Shown: positions 25,850 to 36,959 of the stretch, piece after piece
Layout of the letters: each line of letters begins with the position of its first letter
Numbering within the stretch: position 1 is the stretch's first letter
From: Hymenolepis diminuta
Taxonomy: Eukaryota > Platyhelminthes > Cestoda > Cyclophyllidea > Hymenolepididae
Length of the DNA: 64,000 nucleotides
Assembly (NCBI GenBank): GCA_900708905.1
Contig: CAADRB010000013.1
Coordinates: 1,831,003 to 1,895,002, forward strand
Reading direction: 5' to 3'
Translations under genes and position numbers: made by a program
Notes under the pieces: generated by a model
The model's input: the letters and a program-made list of their open reading frames with translations, nothing else
Told to the model about the DNA's origin: nothing
Database searches by the model: none

Positions 25850-26736
25850 ATTGACAACGCTCTGTTCACTCACTCACTCAGAACACTGGTGTTTGTGAGA
25901 GGAGTGCATGGCACGGCATGATGGACGAAAATCCTGGGAAGTATATGCATGACATCTTGTCAAAGATCTTCGGGTGTCTGAAGGAACAATGAGGAATGTT
26001 GAGCATCAACACCTCGGATACAAATCTCATACTTTCTTGGGCGAGGTCAGTTCATGTCGACAAATACAACTGAAGGGAATCGTTTAATACCTGCAAAATG
26101 GCATGAAAATGGAGGTACCCAGAAGAAAAGAAGTGTCTTTGGTTTTCCTCCCATTTAAACAACTTCTATCAGGATCACAAAGTCAATATAAGAAATAATA
26201 AGTGGTTATGTGCGGGTGGACCCCACTGAAGTTCCAACTGTTATGCATGCGCACGAAGTTTCTAGCAACAGTGATGGTTTTCAGTGTTGTTGGCAGAGAG
26301 AGGCGCTTCATGATTCTTCAATTTTTTTTCCACAAGGTCTTAGATTCGATGCAGATGTAGATGCCTATGTGAAGATTCTTCAAACCATCGATGTCAGGTC
26401 GTTTTGGGTAGACGGTGTAGCCTATGGAAGACCCTATGTCTTCAACAAGATTCGGATCCATCTCATAAAGCTCTCAAAATCCAAGACTGGATGGACAGGA
26501 ACTTTCATCATCACGTCATACCAAACTTATGGCCACATCCTAACTCAGCAGACCTTAATCCTTTCGAATATCACGCGTGGAGTGGGGGGATGGTTGGAGA
26601 GGAAGTTAAGAAGCATCTCTATATCACCAAATCCTCTCTTATGGAAGCAATAGTCCGAGCAATGAGAGGGGTAAATAAAGGCCACCTCGTCAAAGCTTGC
26701 ACTCGCTGTCGGACTCGATTTGAGTGGGTCATATGA
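25850..26736 (+). mobile_element. mariner-superfamily transposase remnant
   Basis: In order on the plus strand: a helix-turn-helix stretch (KDLRVSEGTMRNVEHQHLGY, near 25958), RVDPTEVPTVMHAHE (26212), PQGLRFDADVDAYVKIL, GRPYVF, then after a frame change QQDSDPSHKALKIQDW, NLWPHPNSADLNPFEYHAW and HLVKACTRCRTRFEWVI (end 26736). This is the catalytic core of a mariner-like transposase of the type with a PHF/FPKGL block and an SPDLNPLDY block. At least one frameshift (about 26,430) and stops upstream of 26,210 inactivate it. No terminal inverted repeats were located. Confidence 0.85.
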
Positions 26737-27179
26737 GCCGAAGGCGGATGTATAGCATAAAATCTAGGTTACTATGATGCTTATGCTTATTATAAGTTTT
26801 AACTGCTAACAGTTTCATTTTTTGTTTTTCTAAAGGTGGATAAGGTGTCTTTGTATGCCCTGTATTTAAGATACCTAGATAAATTTTCAAAGTTTTACCA
26901 CTGCAATATTCTACTTCGAATAAGTTACGCTATGATGCACATCCATAAATTTTTCGTTTTAGTGTTCGCTTAGCCCGAAAACTTGGCAGTTTGGCACTTT
27001 GCATCAAACAGTCTTGTGAATTTAAAGTTTTATATTTTCTTGAAACACTCGCCCAGTGGGAATATATGGAAAATTTTATTCTCATTCCATCTAATTAGTA
27101 ACCATTTTATCCAGACTTGCGCTTTATAGGAATAAGCTATTTAAAACATGAACCTTGAATAAACCTCATACAAAAGGAG

Positions 27180-27310
27180 TGTCTGAAAGTTGCGGAAATC
27201 TTTCTACAGTGTTGAAAAAATTATTTTTAACTTTCAAGCCCCCAATTTCCGTAAAAAAAGTGGATGCTGCAGCTTCCACTGCCTATTTTTCCAAACTACA
27301 CTGATTATTC
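27180..27310 (+). pseudogene. possible PTCD1 intron segment, copy 3
   Basis: CCCAATTTCCGTAAAAAAAG followed by GCAGCTTCCACTGC resembles 13,950-14,000 and 4,990-5,050 in order. It is short and AT-rich, so support is moderate only. Confidence 0.35.
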
Positions 27311-28352
27311 TGCTGTATTTTTATGAGGATGTGCTCTCATAAGTAAATTTAATACATTAACGTTGTACGTACTTAATATGTAAAACAGTAATATGGGGAG
27401 GGAAGATTAATTTTCAATCAATGGGAATAACTTTTTATGAAAACGGAAATTAAACGTGCAAACATTCGCGTTTAATTGAACCAAGGCCTCCTGTTTGAAC
27501 CTCGGGATTCTCAGGTGAAATCCTTCATCCCTGACAAGTGAATCGAGTGCTTCTTTTTTTGGAACAACGGTTGGGAAAGTGGTATAAACTTGGCATAGAT
27601 ATGGACCAGTGCCAACTACTAAAAATATATTCTCTCAGCTGCTTTAACAAAGTAGTGCTTTGCTACTTGCAACTTGTTGCTACCACTCTGTTCTATTTGC
27701 TCATTGGATACTAAAAGGCTATGGTCCCAGAGGGAGAGAAGACAAAATATCATTATTCCAATATGCTTTGTTAATTTAAAATATGTTTGCAAGTATTATA
27801 TTTTCAGCTTTACTCCTTTTACACTCCCTAATGGCTACATCAGATATAGAGATCAGTTAATGCACTAGTTTCCCTTAGCTAACTATACTTCAATTATCAA
27901 GAGTCAGAATTTTCGGAATGGTGTAATAAAAACTCTCGGTCAAACCCAGAAATGAATCAGGGAAAGTTCATATCAGATACAAAGCGCGAAAATTTCAAAC
28001 TAGAAACTAGTAGCCAGATCCTGAACCTGAGACGTTGCATATGAAACCATTAGGAGTTTGTCCAAAATTGTAGGGGAAATCTGAGGTCAAAATTCGTTTA
28101 ATCAAGGTTATTTGAAAATTCGCGTCATATTCCGTTTCCAATACACTTCAATACGAACCACTTTTGTGCTTACCATTATTAACCTCCGTACCAAAATAAG
28201 AAATTATAATTTTCACTGTAATAAAACAACACCAAAATGCTTATTATTCTTCTAACCTAATAATTTAACTTTTAATTAATTAATACTCCTTTTAGTTTGG
28301 CAATTTTATTAGAATAGATTAAGCATTTAATTCATTTAAGTTTGAAAATTTA

Positions 28353-28863
28353 CCATGTTTTTTAGATTGAAGGATAATTCTCAATACATTTCCAAAATTA
28401 CCTTTTATTCTCATTCTCTACGACAATACCTCGACAATACGCCCAAGAAGTTGGAGTGACCTCATTTATGTTCCTATGACGCAAAACCCCTGTCTGACAT
28501 GTCTAGACGCGTCCATCGAGTTGCCCTCTTTTCTGTAACCGCCTCGCTTCACATAAAAGGCACATCTGCGCTCATGCTCTGGCGTGGCCTTACCCAAGTG
28601 ACTATCCTTGTTTTCCAGACAGCAGCAATGCTCACTGGTCAGTACGGACTTCCACACGTCCTGTTCATCTCCTCTCTTCCTCAGCACGCTTCTCTCTCTC
28701 TGTTACTCGTTTCAAACTCGCTGTGGCTTCCTTGAATACATCTTTGGTCTGCTCAACTCTTGGCGTTCTGCTTCATAATTGTTGTTAGCTCTTACTCAAA
28801 CAGCTACGAATTGGTTGTCGTAATTTGTTAGCTGCAAACCGTTAGTTGTTATCTAACTCCAAC
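28353..28863 (+). repeat. LTR-like repeat, copy A (partner at 61027)
   Basis: About 510 bases shared with 61027-61523 at high identity. Inside it GTTGGAG (28450) and CTCCAAC (ending 28863) form an inverted pair, a CATAAAAGG TATA-like box lies near 28553, and a long C/T-rich leader follows. This is the look of an LTR with about 95 bases of adjoining element on the 5' side. The open frame at 28499-28735 is not conserved in frame with the partner and is not a gene. Confidence 0.6.
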
Positions 28864-29369
28864 AAAATCATTGAGTAATACACCTTTATAACAATTCATT
28901 GTAAAGTATTTAGAAGCAAATTAATACTGTCATTGGTTTTAATGCCCAATTCTACCCGGTTAGTCAATAAATTTCTTCGTTTTTTTCGTGGATTAACATT
29001 GTGATTAAATGCATTATTGTTGTTCGAGAACTTATCAAAAATTTTATATACTCTGAACTGTCTAAATTTTGGCAGCTTTATTTATAAAATTTTGGTATTA
29101 TGAGTTTACTTTGGCCTACCTTGCTTGTGCAATTCAAAATAATACTAACATTTATCTGTGCTCGTCAAATAACTATTTTATTTGAATGTTCCCTTTACCA
29201 CGTCAAATAGATTTGTGCACTTCTCTCTTTCTTACGACTGTTTAGAAACTCCTCGTAAATGTTTTGTTGCAACCGACTGATCTCTGTTTAATGAGAATAA
29301 AAGAAATATACAATCGATTGCGTATGTCTTTATATTTCATTTGATTTACTTATTTTCCCAAGCCTACAT

Positions 29370-29580
29370 AGGAAAGCGTTTTTCACTGCTCATCTTGAGT
29401 AGAGCGTGGCCTCATGGAGTCTCCCTAGCGAAGGACACGAATTCTCCCACCCTCTACAATTCCTAGATTGAACCAGTGAGGTTGGCTATTCCGTTCATTG
29501 GTTGTGCGTTGATGGGAATCAAGCCCGTGACCTCTGACATGGTAGACGTGCGCGGTGACCAATTTGCTACTGGATATCTG
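29370..29580 (-). mobile_element. tRNA-derived SINE-like repeat
   Basis: On the minus strand, about 29580-29500 reads like the 3' half of a tRNA: GTCTACCATGTCAGAG (anticodon-arm-like) then GGCTTGATTCC, close to the B-box GGTTCGANTCC. The body then runs on to CTCAAGATGAGCAGTG, shared with 22,730-22,860. The A box is degenerate. A mutated SINE is the simplest reading. Confidence 0.45.
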
Positions 29581-29689
29581 CTCTTATTTGCAGATCCTCA
29601 AATGTCTTGAGGTTTATTCTTTGTAAAGTCTTTGGCATAATCAAGTTTTAGAAAGCGTTTATTAGCTTCCCACTTCAAAATAACTCCTT

Positions 29690-29790
29690 CAGGTTAAGTG
29701 TTTTTATATGTAGTCGAATTCGAGTGGAATGAGATAGCGGCAAAGACCACTTATGCAAGCAGTAAATAAGGTGTCTTTCTTAGAAAGCCT
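29690..29790 (+). pseudogene. PTCD1 exon 4 remnant (copy 3)
   Basis: CGAATTCGAGTGGAATGAGA lines up with the intact GCGAATTTGGAGTGGGAGA (LEWEI codons, about 6914), about 390-480 bases upstream of the copy-3 last exon. The match is short, so I rely partly on collinearity. Confidence 0.4.
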
Positions 29791-30177
29791 CATTCAAACA
29801 AAGTGCAATACCTGATGAGAATTTTTATGGCAGTAGTTGAAATAAAACTTGAATGATGTTGAAATTTCTGATCTTAGAATGAAAATCGGATGGGAAAAAT
29901 CTCAATTCACTGATCTTACATGTCTATATCTTGAGTCGACTTAAATAGTGATTTTAGAAGGATACAATCTCAAAATTTAAAATAAAATCAATTTTTTTTA
30001 TAATATCTTTAAGAATGTTAATCTTTTGGGATCATTAATACATTTTTGAAGAATTTCTCCTCATTTGCAAATTTAAAACTATGTGATAGATTCTGTCATA
30101 AACAGCGATCAATGAGTTGACATTTGGGGGAGGGGAGTGGAACTTTTCCGAATCACTTTGATGTATTTTGACTATAG

Positions 30178-30311
30178 ACACTTGTTGGGCCACCACTTCT
30201 CTTTCCTCTCCGCGCGCTTTCAAGAAGTTCAAACTTACAAAGAATGGTTTGGGCGTATCTCTATATAAGAAAAATTTCTCGAAATTCGCTTTAATTCCTG
30301 TGGATGTTTGA
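30178..30311 (+). pseudogene. PTCD1 pseudogene, last exon (copy 3)
   Basis: After a CTATAG acceptor, GTTGGGCCACCACTTCTC, then GCTTTCAAGAAGTTC and CTTACAAAGAATGG follow the intact GCTTTCAAGAAATTC and CTACAAAGAGTGG. GTGGATGTTTGAAATTTATG matches the intact stop region GTTGATGTTTGAAAATTATG. About 40 bases are missing and the frame is lost. Confidence 0.8.
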
Positions 30312-30489
30312 AATTTATGCCTTTTTTACTATCGCAGATATGAATGAATTGTAATGTCTCAGTAGAAATGAATAATTTCATTCAAAATATGGCGTATTAT
30401 TTTGATTTAACTACCTTTGCTTCCAGTTTACTACCTTCTGGGGTCTATAATTCTTAGCAACTTGCAGATGCAATCTTTGATTACTTTCA

Positions 30490-30665
30490 GTCCTTGTTTT
30501 CTTAACAGAAAGTGAGCAAAACTTGCTGCTTCTGTGAGGTTTCGTAGGAGACAAATGGAGAGTTAATTAACTTTGCTAATCTTCTTAAAGTATCAAACAA
30601 TATCTCATCAAAATACCCCACAGCCCTTTAAATTAAGGCATCACTTAGATCGCTTTGTTTTTTGT
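30490..30665 (+). repeat. PTCD1-LSM8 intergenic block, copy 3
   Basis: TTGCTGCTTCTGTGAGGTTT, then AGTTAATTAACTTTGCTAAT at 30562, then a TTAGATCGCTTTG tail match 8120-8260 in the intact locus. Confidence 0.7.
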
Positions 30666-31554
30666 GATCGATCGAGATACAAAATTCAAAAACTCGCTTA
30701 TTCATTTACTTGCCTCATCTTTAATTTTGTATAGTGTAGCAACTATCTTCAGTAAGTAACAAATGAAAAAATTGTTATTTCTCACCGATTTTGCCAAATT
30801 ACTAAATTTAAGCGGAGTTTTACTCCTCCAAAATCTACACTACAACTTGAGAGCTTGGAGCTTTTTTGACTCTATCTAGGTTCATCTACTTTACAATTTG
30901 TAATTCTTTTTACGGTCTTTCTAATGTTTATCATTTAGTTCTTTAATTATAAAACAATTTCTATAAGAAATTAGAATAAATTAAGCTATCCAAGAATTAT
31001 TGGTTCAAGCCTTTTTAGTTGAAGGACTGATGAAATCTGTTGCAGCCGAAACTGAATAAATGAATCTTGCAAAACTTCAAACTTGAAGAATTCTTCTCCT
31101 TGTTAAATGGATGGACATTTAAGATGTCATGTTTTATGAATGTATCTAAAGCTGCATCATTTACGATTTCATTGAACTTTACTAGATCGGTTCAGAAATG
31201 AACCTACTGACCGTCATCGTTCAAAATACAGTTGATATGTGTTAGAAATTATTTTCAGCAATTTCATTATTCATAAACTTACAATTTTTATGATCTGTTT
31301 GTTTTGAGTTCTGCCCCGTAATTAATCCGGGATTAACGCGGCATGAAATATATTTTTGCTTGACTGATCATAGATTATGTCATAAAGATCTTTAATGTAG
31401 GCTAATATTTTTTGATTAACCAGTAGCAGCTGCAATTGATGTTCGAAATCTGAAGTTTTATCTGCCCATTAACCAGACTTTTCTTTACTTTCTATCTGTT
31501 AATTCCCTTTTCTTTTAACTCAATTTTATTTGAACTAATTCATTTACATTACAG

Positions 31555-31733
31555 TTGTAAATGGCGGATAATATAAATTGATCTATCGATACGAAGACGT
31601 GCGTCTTGTGTTGATACATCGGTTTGGGTCGTTTTGGATTGTGGTGTCGTCGGGTCGTGTTCGTAAGTAGTGCAATGTCTCCGGGAATCTGAGAGTCGGT
31701 TACGGTATCCTACAGAGAAGAACAGATTATAAC
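31555..31733 (+). repeat. 179-bp dispersed element, copy 1
   Basis: Starts TTGTAAATGGCG and ends AGATTATAAC. It has a TATA-like AATATAAATTG at the start, GACGTGCGTCTTGTG, a G/T-rich middle (GGATTGTGGTGTCGTCGGG) and GAGAGTCGGTTACGGTATCC near the end. Other copies are at 43878-44056 and, inverted, 36777-36958. Boundaries were set where similarity to the others stops. Confidence 0.8.
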
Positions 31734-32627
31734 CCTTTCGTAAAAGAAAATAAGATTACAATAAAAGTGCAGGATATTCACTTTACCGTTACGCATTTAT
31801 TTCCATTTATGCATCTGTCATGAAAACATCAATTTCTTAATAGAATTATCAAAAAAATGTATTTGTCAAAAATCCATTAACTCTCGGAGCGTGAACAACA
31901 TTATTTCATTGCTTATTTATGGAATTAAAATAGTTTTATTATGTTAAAAATTTAATTTCGATTAAGTAATTAATTTATGCAATAATTTTTGTCGTGTTTC
32001 TACCTTTTGTCGTGTTAAGCCTTCTTATGAAATGAGGAAAAGCAGGAACATGTTTGAAGTTCATTGAAGTTCAAAGTTCATTGAAGTAATTTGACAAGGT
32101 CAATAATATGACATGAAATGATAACAATTAAAGATCATTCCATGCGGATGTAAATGGTACCTCTAGAAATATTCATTATTCGCTGCCATGGAACACACTT
32201 GTAAGCTCTTTGACTTTCTCTCTGAGATGGGACGTTGAATACATCAATTTCTGACTAAAAATGACTACCACATTCGTCTTTTTATAAATATATATCAATT
32301 TTTATTTTTATATTCTAATAAAAAAACTTATATTACCTTGGGGCAAAAAGGAATAGAAAAATCGGAAGTTGCCAGAGGCATAACTTTCCACTTAATATAA
32401 GAGATCAGAGGGGGAGGACTTGTTTACCTTTGTACACTTAAATATCTAATCGTTCTTCAGAATTGTCTGACAATTTTCGAGTGCACAGCTTTATCTTTTA
32501 TTCAAACATTTATAAACAAATTCCGGCAATTGGTTTCAAACCTCATTACAAATATTTGAACATTTCGCTTGTAAGTAAGCAGAGATGATTAGAAAATAAA
32601 AACTTCCCAATTTTAATTATTTTCTAG

Positions 32628-32703
32628 GGCTGTTATTGGAGAAATAAAGTCTGATTCAATCCACTGGATCAATTTTGTGACTCTTCATGCGAAACCTCCG
32701 AAC
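32628..32703 (+). pseudogene. LSM8 last-exon copy (copy 3)
   Basis: A TTTTCTAG acceptor is followed by GGCTGTTATTGGAGAAATAA. The frame stays collinear with intact LSM8 residues 68-92 without a gap: AVIGE is kept, the acidic middle is lost, and TLHAKPPN stands for NLHAEPLN. It then runs past the normal stop. No copies of LSM8 exons 1-3 were found upstream. Confidence 0.8.
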
Positions 32704-32909
32704 TTGGCTGAAAACGGTCAAATGCTTCCCTTTCTGAGAAAGGCACATTTTAAGCAAACAAATGTAGTGATATACTTTCTTCTGTTATTTGAAAAAAAAG
32801 TGAAAATGAATGATTTTATAGGTGAAAACGAAATACTTTCCCTAAATGACCTATTTTTGCATTCGAAATCACTCCTGCAACTTTTAGTGTTTCCACAAAT
32901 TTTCATTTT

Positions 32910-34080
32910 GACTTGAGAAAAACAAAGAATTTCTCATCAGCTGTATTTTGCATTTATCCTGTTAATGGCATTTGAATGCATTTAGAGTTCTGGTGAACGT
33001 TTTCCTGTCCCATGAATGAGATAAATTACTTAACTTAAATTTAGATTTACGATTTAAACTTCTGCGTTTGATTTATGAGGGAGCGCGAGTGGCAAATGCT
33101 TCCTTCAACCAAGATCTAGCTAGTCATTCCTAGCGACGAACCGTTCACTGCTGGAACAATCTCCTCACAATTTGAAGTCTAGTTAAACAAGCCGCATACA
33201 CAGCATGTATTTCAATGAGTTATTATATTTTTCATTTATCTGCCATAATTAAATTTCAATGATGCGAGAAATTCGATATTTTTTTTAATTAATGAGTAAA
33301 TAAAAGTGCTAAGTAAAAAAATCAATCATAATAATGATAGTACATAATCCACTCTGAAGGGTACCAGATTTGATCTTTATATATTACTGTTAGAGAGTAG
33401 TACTTTTACTTATCATCTAAAGCGCTTTTGTACCCGGAGGAATGATCGGTGTGGGGAAAATTCAACGTTTCGAACCCAATATTAAATTGGGGCCATAGCA
33501 CCAAAGCCCAAAAAAGAAAAGAAAAGTGGATGAAGATATTTATTTTCAAATTAAATTCAAAAAATTTCTTTTTTATTAAAAGTAAAGCATATGTTTAGTA
33601 GTAGATCTGACTAGCTTGTTAAATTGGGTGATCAATCATGCCTTCTAGACAAATTTCCCTTCTCATAAATAAATGTAAATTAGCGGAAAATTATTTTAGA
33701 TTAAAAAATCTTAAAATAAATTCATTTATTAAAATCTAATCTTTACAATTTCATAGAAATTGTGTTTATTAATAATATTAAAAGAATATAACTAGGAAAT
33801 GAATATTATTTCCATTTTCCAAGATTCAAACGTGCTTCTTAAGTGACTTTGCTTAATGTAAGATCTTTTCCCCATTTGTGAATTATTTTTCCCTTCTGGG
33901 CTCCCCAATTCGCATTTTGTTACAAAATTTTTGATAACTGGTTGTGCTTTTTTCTGAATAACTCAACACCCCCTGAGCGCTCATTTAAAGTGGGATTCTT
34001 TTTTAAAATTTCTACTTAATATATCCTCTATTTTCCCTAGTAAGTATGGTTTTTAATCCAGACACTCACTTTGTCCATAT
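32910..34080. other. AT-rich, no gene recognised
   Basis: Nothing with coding character. A short, weak resemblance to PTCD1 intron sequence occurs near 33,850-33,930 but is not enough to call. Confidence 0.4.
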
Positions 34081-34089
34081 AGGGAATTT

Positions 34090-34690
34090 TAAATTAGCCA
34101 AATCCATTGGATGGGAAGTTGTTCTCAAGTAAGCATCTACTCTTCTTGGCAAATGAGGAATTCCTTTCTTGAGTTGTCACTAATAGGAATGAAGTGCTTT
34201 GACATGGGAAAACTAAATTGATATTACTAGATTTGAACTTAGTTTTTATAAAAAAATGAAAAATATGCCTGTAGAATATGCTTAATCGTGTATTTTGTGC
34301 AGTTTCCAATTAATTCTATGTGATATTAACACAACTGATTAATTTAGAATTTTGGTTAGATTTAAACAAAAGCATGTAAAAAGTTTGTATTTACAATAAC
34401 AGAAGCAATTAAGAAGTAGTGTTTACGTTTTTGCATTTGTTTGAACTGTTTCCAATCGTTTCAGTTGAAGAATATCGATAAGCAAATTTTACTCGATTTT
34501 TTTGTAAACTCCAACAATACGACGGTTATTAGATTAGTGATACAGACGCTATTTCCATCTCTCATTCTTCTTTCCCTCTTTCTCCATTTTTCATCTCACG
34601 CACTTTCCCCCTCATGTCTTAATCGTTGCTGTTTAAGAGATTCTGCTTTATTCTCGATCCTATCTTCTGGATCTTGGGGATTGTGGTTGA
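34090..34690 (-). pseudogene. decayed copy of the 24.2-25.2 kb minus-strand exon pair
   Basis: Minus-strand sequence at about 34,690-34,436 follows the 25154-24924 block: GCAGAATCTCTTAAACAGCA against GCAGAATCGATCAAACAGCG, then ATTCTTCAACTGAAACG against ATTCTCCAATTCAAACG. The second block, about 34,210-34,090, has GAGTAGATGCTTACTTGAGA against TGTAGATTATTGCCGGGAGA. Several stops break it. Distance to the other copy is about 9.5 kb. Confidence 0.6.
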
Positions 34691-35324
34691 CTTCTACTAA
34701 CTGATAGCTCTTATACAACGGTACCAACTGTATAAAGTTAGCCACTTCAACCACACCGCGAGTGCAAAGGAGGAGATAATTTCTACTGAAACACTTATAG
34801 TGTCCATACTTGGGAAGTATTTATGAAACGCTGCTATGAACTAAACTGACTGTTACTGATTCAAAATCAGGTGTGCTATCCTGATGAGTATCCAAACCAA
34901 TTTACTACTTGCGAGGTTACAGTCAAGAATCGTGGAAGAGGTTCCTAACTGTTGCTGTAAACTAAAACGAAGCTGCTGGAATAAGAGTTAGCAAACGAGC
35001 AAATCAAATTGATTTAATTAATTATTGCCTAATTTTAACCTTAGAAATTAGAATGAGCGCTTTTAAAACCACTTGAATCAATTTGTGCATAAATTTATGA
35101 AATTAAAAGGTTCTGATCAGAGATATTTTATTGTAACCATAAATGCAATATGTTTAGAAAAAGGTAAGCAAATGGAAAACTTTGGAGTGTGAACCTCCTT
35201 TTCGATTTACAACTTAGTAAACTTATTTGCAGTCCTGATGCTTTCATTGAATGCTGATAAAACCCTTTTCGACTCTACTGTTATCCAACTTTAGATGCTT
35301 CAACACGACAAAAATGGCGATTGT

Positions 35325-35395
35325 ACTCGTCTTTGGTCGTAACAATACCGATAAATGGCAGCAGTTATCCCTTATTGAGGACGTGGAAGGTCCTC
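35325..35395 (+). pseudogene. decayed relative of the 48.1 kb exon-like block
   Basis: CCGATAAATGGCAGCAGTTA and ATTGAGGACGTGGAAGGTCC match the ends of the block at 48092-48182 (ACAGATAAGCAACAGTTT; ATCGAGGACGTTGTCAAAGG), with the middle deleted. The protein is not recognised. Confidence 0.45.
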
Positions 35396-35854
35396 TCTTA
35401 ACGAGTATCCTCTGCATTTTCTTATACTTCATTTGAAATTGTAGATACCTATTTCACTTCCTTCTAACATAAGCAGTCCCTTTTAATCTTGTTAATTGTA
35501 TTCAGCCCCTACTGATAAGATTAAAGTTTAAATTGTAACCAAATATTCTTCAAATATCCTGTTCTGTTGTCCACAGTTTTGTTTTAATTAATCGGAACTG
35601 GTTTAGAAGTTGGATGTTCAAATTCAACAGATATGTTTTCTAACGGAGGAAAATCTCCAAGGCCACAAATTATTATAAACCTGGAGCTTTCAATTGGAGG
35701 TAATAGTTTTGATTGTGAAAATATTTTTAAATAGCGCATTGACTCTTGTTAATATTATAATTTTCACTATCAGTTCACCTTGAGCCACTCCTTTTTTTCT
35801 GTTTAAATTATCCGCGTCTTTATAATTTTAACCTTTTTGCAAAATTTCAGTTAC

Positions 35855-35945
35855 GATACCCTTCAGAATGGTCACTCGCTGCCTAATTAGTTAAAATATC
35901 GGGCTAATGAAAAATGGAGCTTAAATTTGAAGAATTTTATGATGG
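35855..35945 (+). pseudogene. possible further PTCD1 last-exon remnant
   Basis: After AAAATTTCAG, the strings CTTCAGAATGGTCACTC and AAAATATCGGGCTAATGA resemble the copy-2 last exon (CAATCAGAATGGTTGGGTC, AAATATCGAGCTAATGC). The region is short and AT-rich, so this is tentative. Confidence 0.3.
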
Positions 35946-36776
35946 TTTTAATCCGGATTCCATAAATATTGCTTTGATCAAAGGATATGTATTTAAATAC
36001 CTGACAACTTTCATCTAACATGAATATGATTTGACTATTAAAAAATTCCACTCGCTAGCTGCCTTTGAAGTGGTTTCATTCCTACATTCCAAATTATATT
36101 ACTCCTTTCATGCAACGGTAAGGAGAGGTACAGCTATTTGCCACATGTAAAATTAATTCCAGAAGTGAATTAAAATTAATTTTTAATTCTCTCGAACTGC
36201 ATATTCATTCTTCTCACTGTTAATTTGTTATCCATTGAATGACAGCTTTAAGTTTAAGCCCACACTTTGTTCAGAGAGCGAACCACTTTTGGTCGCCATG
36301 ATAAAGAAGCTCCCTTTCCACCACTCTCATATTTTTCAGTACCGTTATAATAATTATACAAATCAGTTTTTTTGAAACCGTTAATCTATCACCCTTCACT
36401 TTTGTAGGCAAAACTACGAACTGTAATTCTTGCTCCGAATCATTTAGAAGAAGATCCAGTTTTACTAAGTGCTGTGTCAATCTGTCAGCTGCTTAAGACA
36501 GCTTGTCTGCTCATCTCATCCTTTTTAATGCATACGGTGGAGGTGGCAATTTCGTTCACCGAACTTTTACTGCACAGAGATATATTGAATGAATGATGAT
36601 TCTCCTAGAGGGAAACATGAGTCTTACCTGACCCTAATGATTAATATTAATAAAAAGTTTTGTAATTTTTATTTAAAAACAGTTATCTTGTAATTTGAGC
36701 GTTAACAGAAGGCACATAATAGTTTTGTGTATGGTACCGTAGGTTTTCCATGGAACAACAATCTGGCATTTTTACT

Positions 36777-36958
36777 GTTATAATTTGATCTTCTTTGTAG
36801 GATACCGTAACCGACTCTTAAATTGCCTTGGACATTGCGCTAGTTACAAAAAAATGACCCGACACCACCACAATACAAAAATGACCCAGACCGTTGTACC
36901 AACACAAGACGTACGTTTTCCTTCCGAGAGGTCGATTTATATAATGCGCCACTTACAA
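36777..36958 (-). repeat. 179-bp dispersed element, copy 3 (inverted, 182 bp)
   Basis: The reverse complement begins TTGTAAGTGGCGCATTATAT and ends CAAATTATAAC, with the shared AACGTACGTCTTGTGTTG and GAGTCGGTTACGGTATCC. It has small insertions relative to the other two copies. Confidence 0.75.
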
Positions 36959-36959
36959 C

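Noticed and set aside
28499..28735. Open frame that begins alike in both LTR-like repeat copies (28499 and 61167)
   Set aside because: The two copies diverge by frameshift after the TATA region and no protein motif is present; the similarity is that of the repeat DNA.
32677..32916. 79-codon open frame over the LSM8 exon copy
   Set aside because: Only its first few codons overlap LSM8-derived sequence; the rest is AT-rich read-through past the lost stop.
33850..33960. Resemblance to the PTCD1 intron segment
   Set aside because: Its place directly beside the minus-strand duplicate breaks collinearity with the other units, and the match is short and T-rich.
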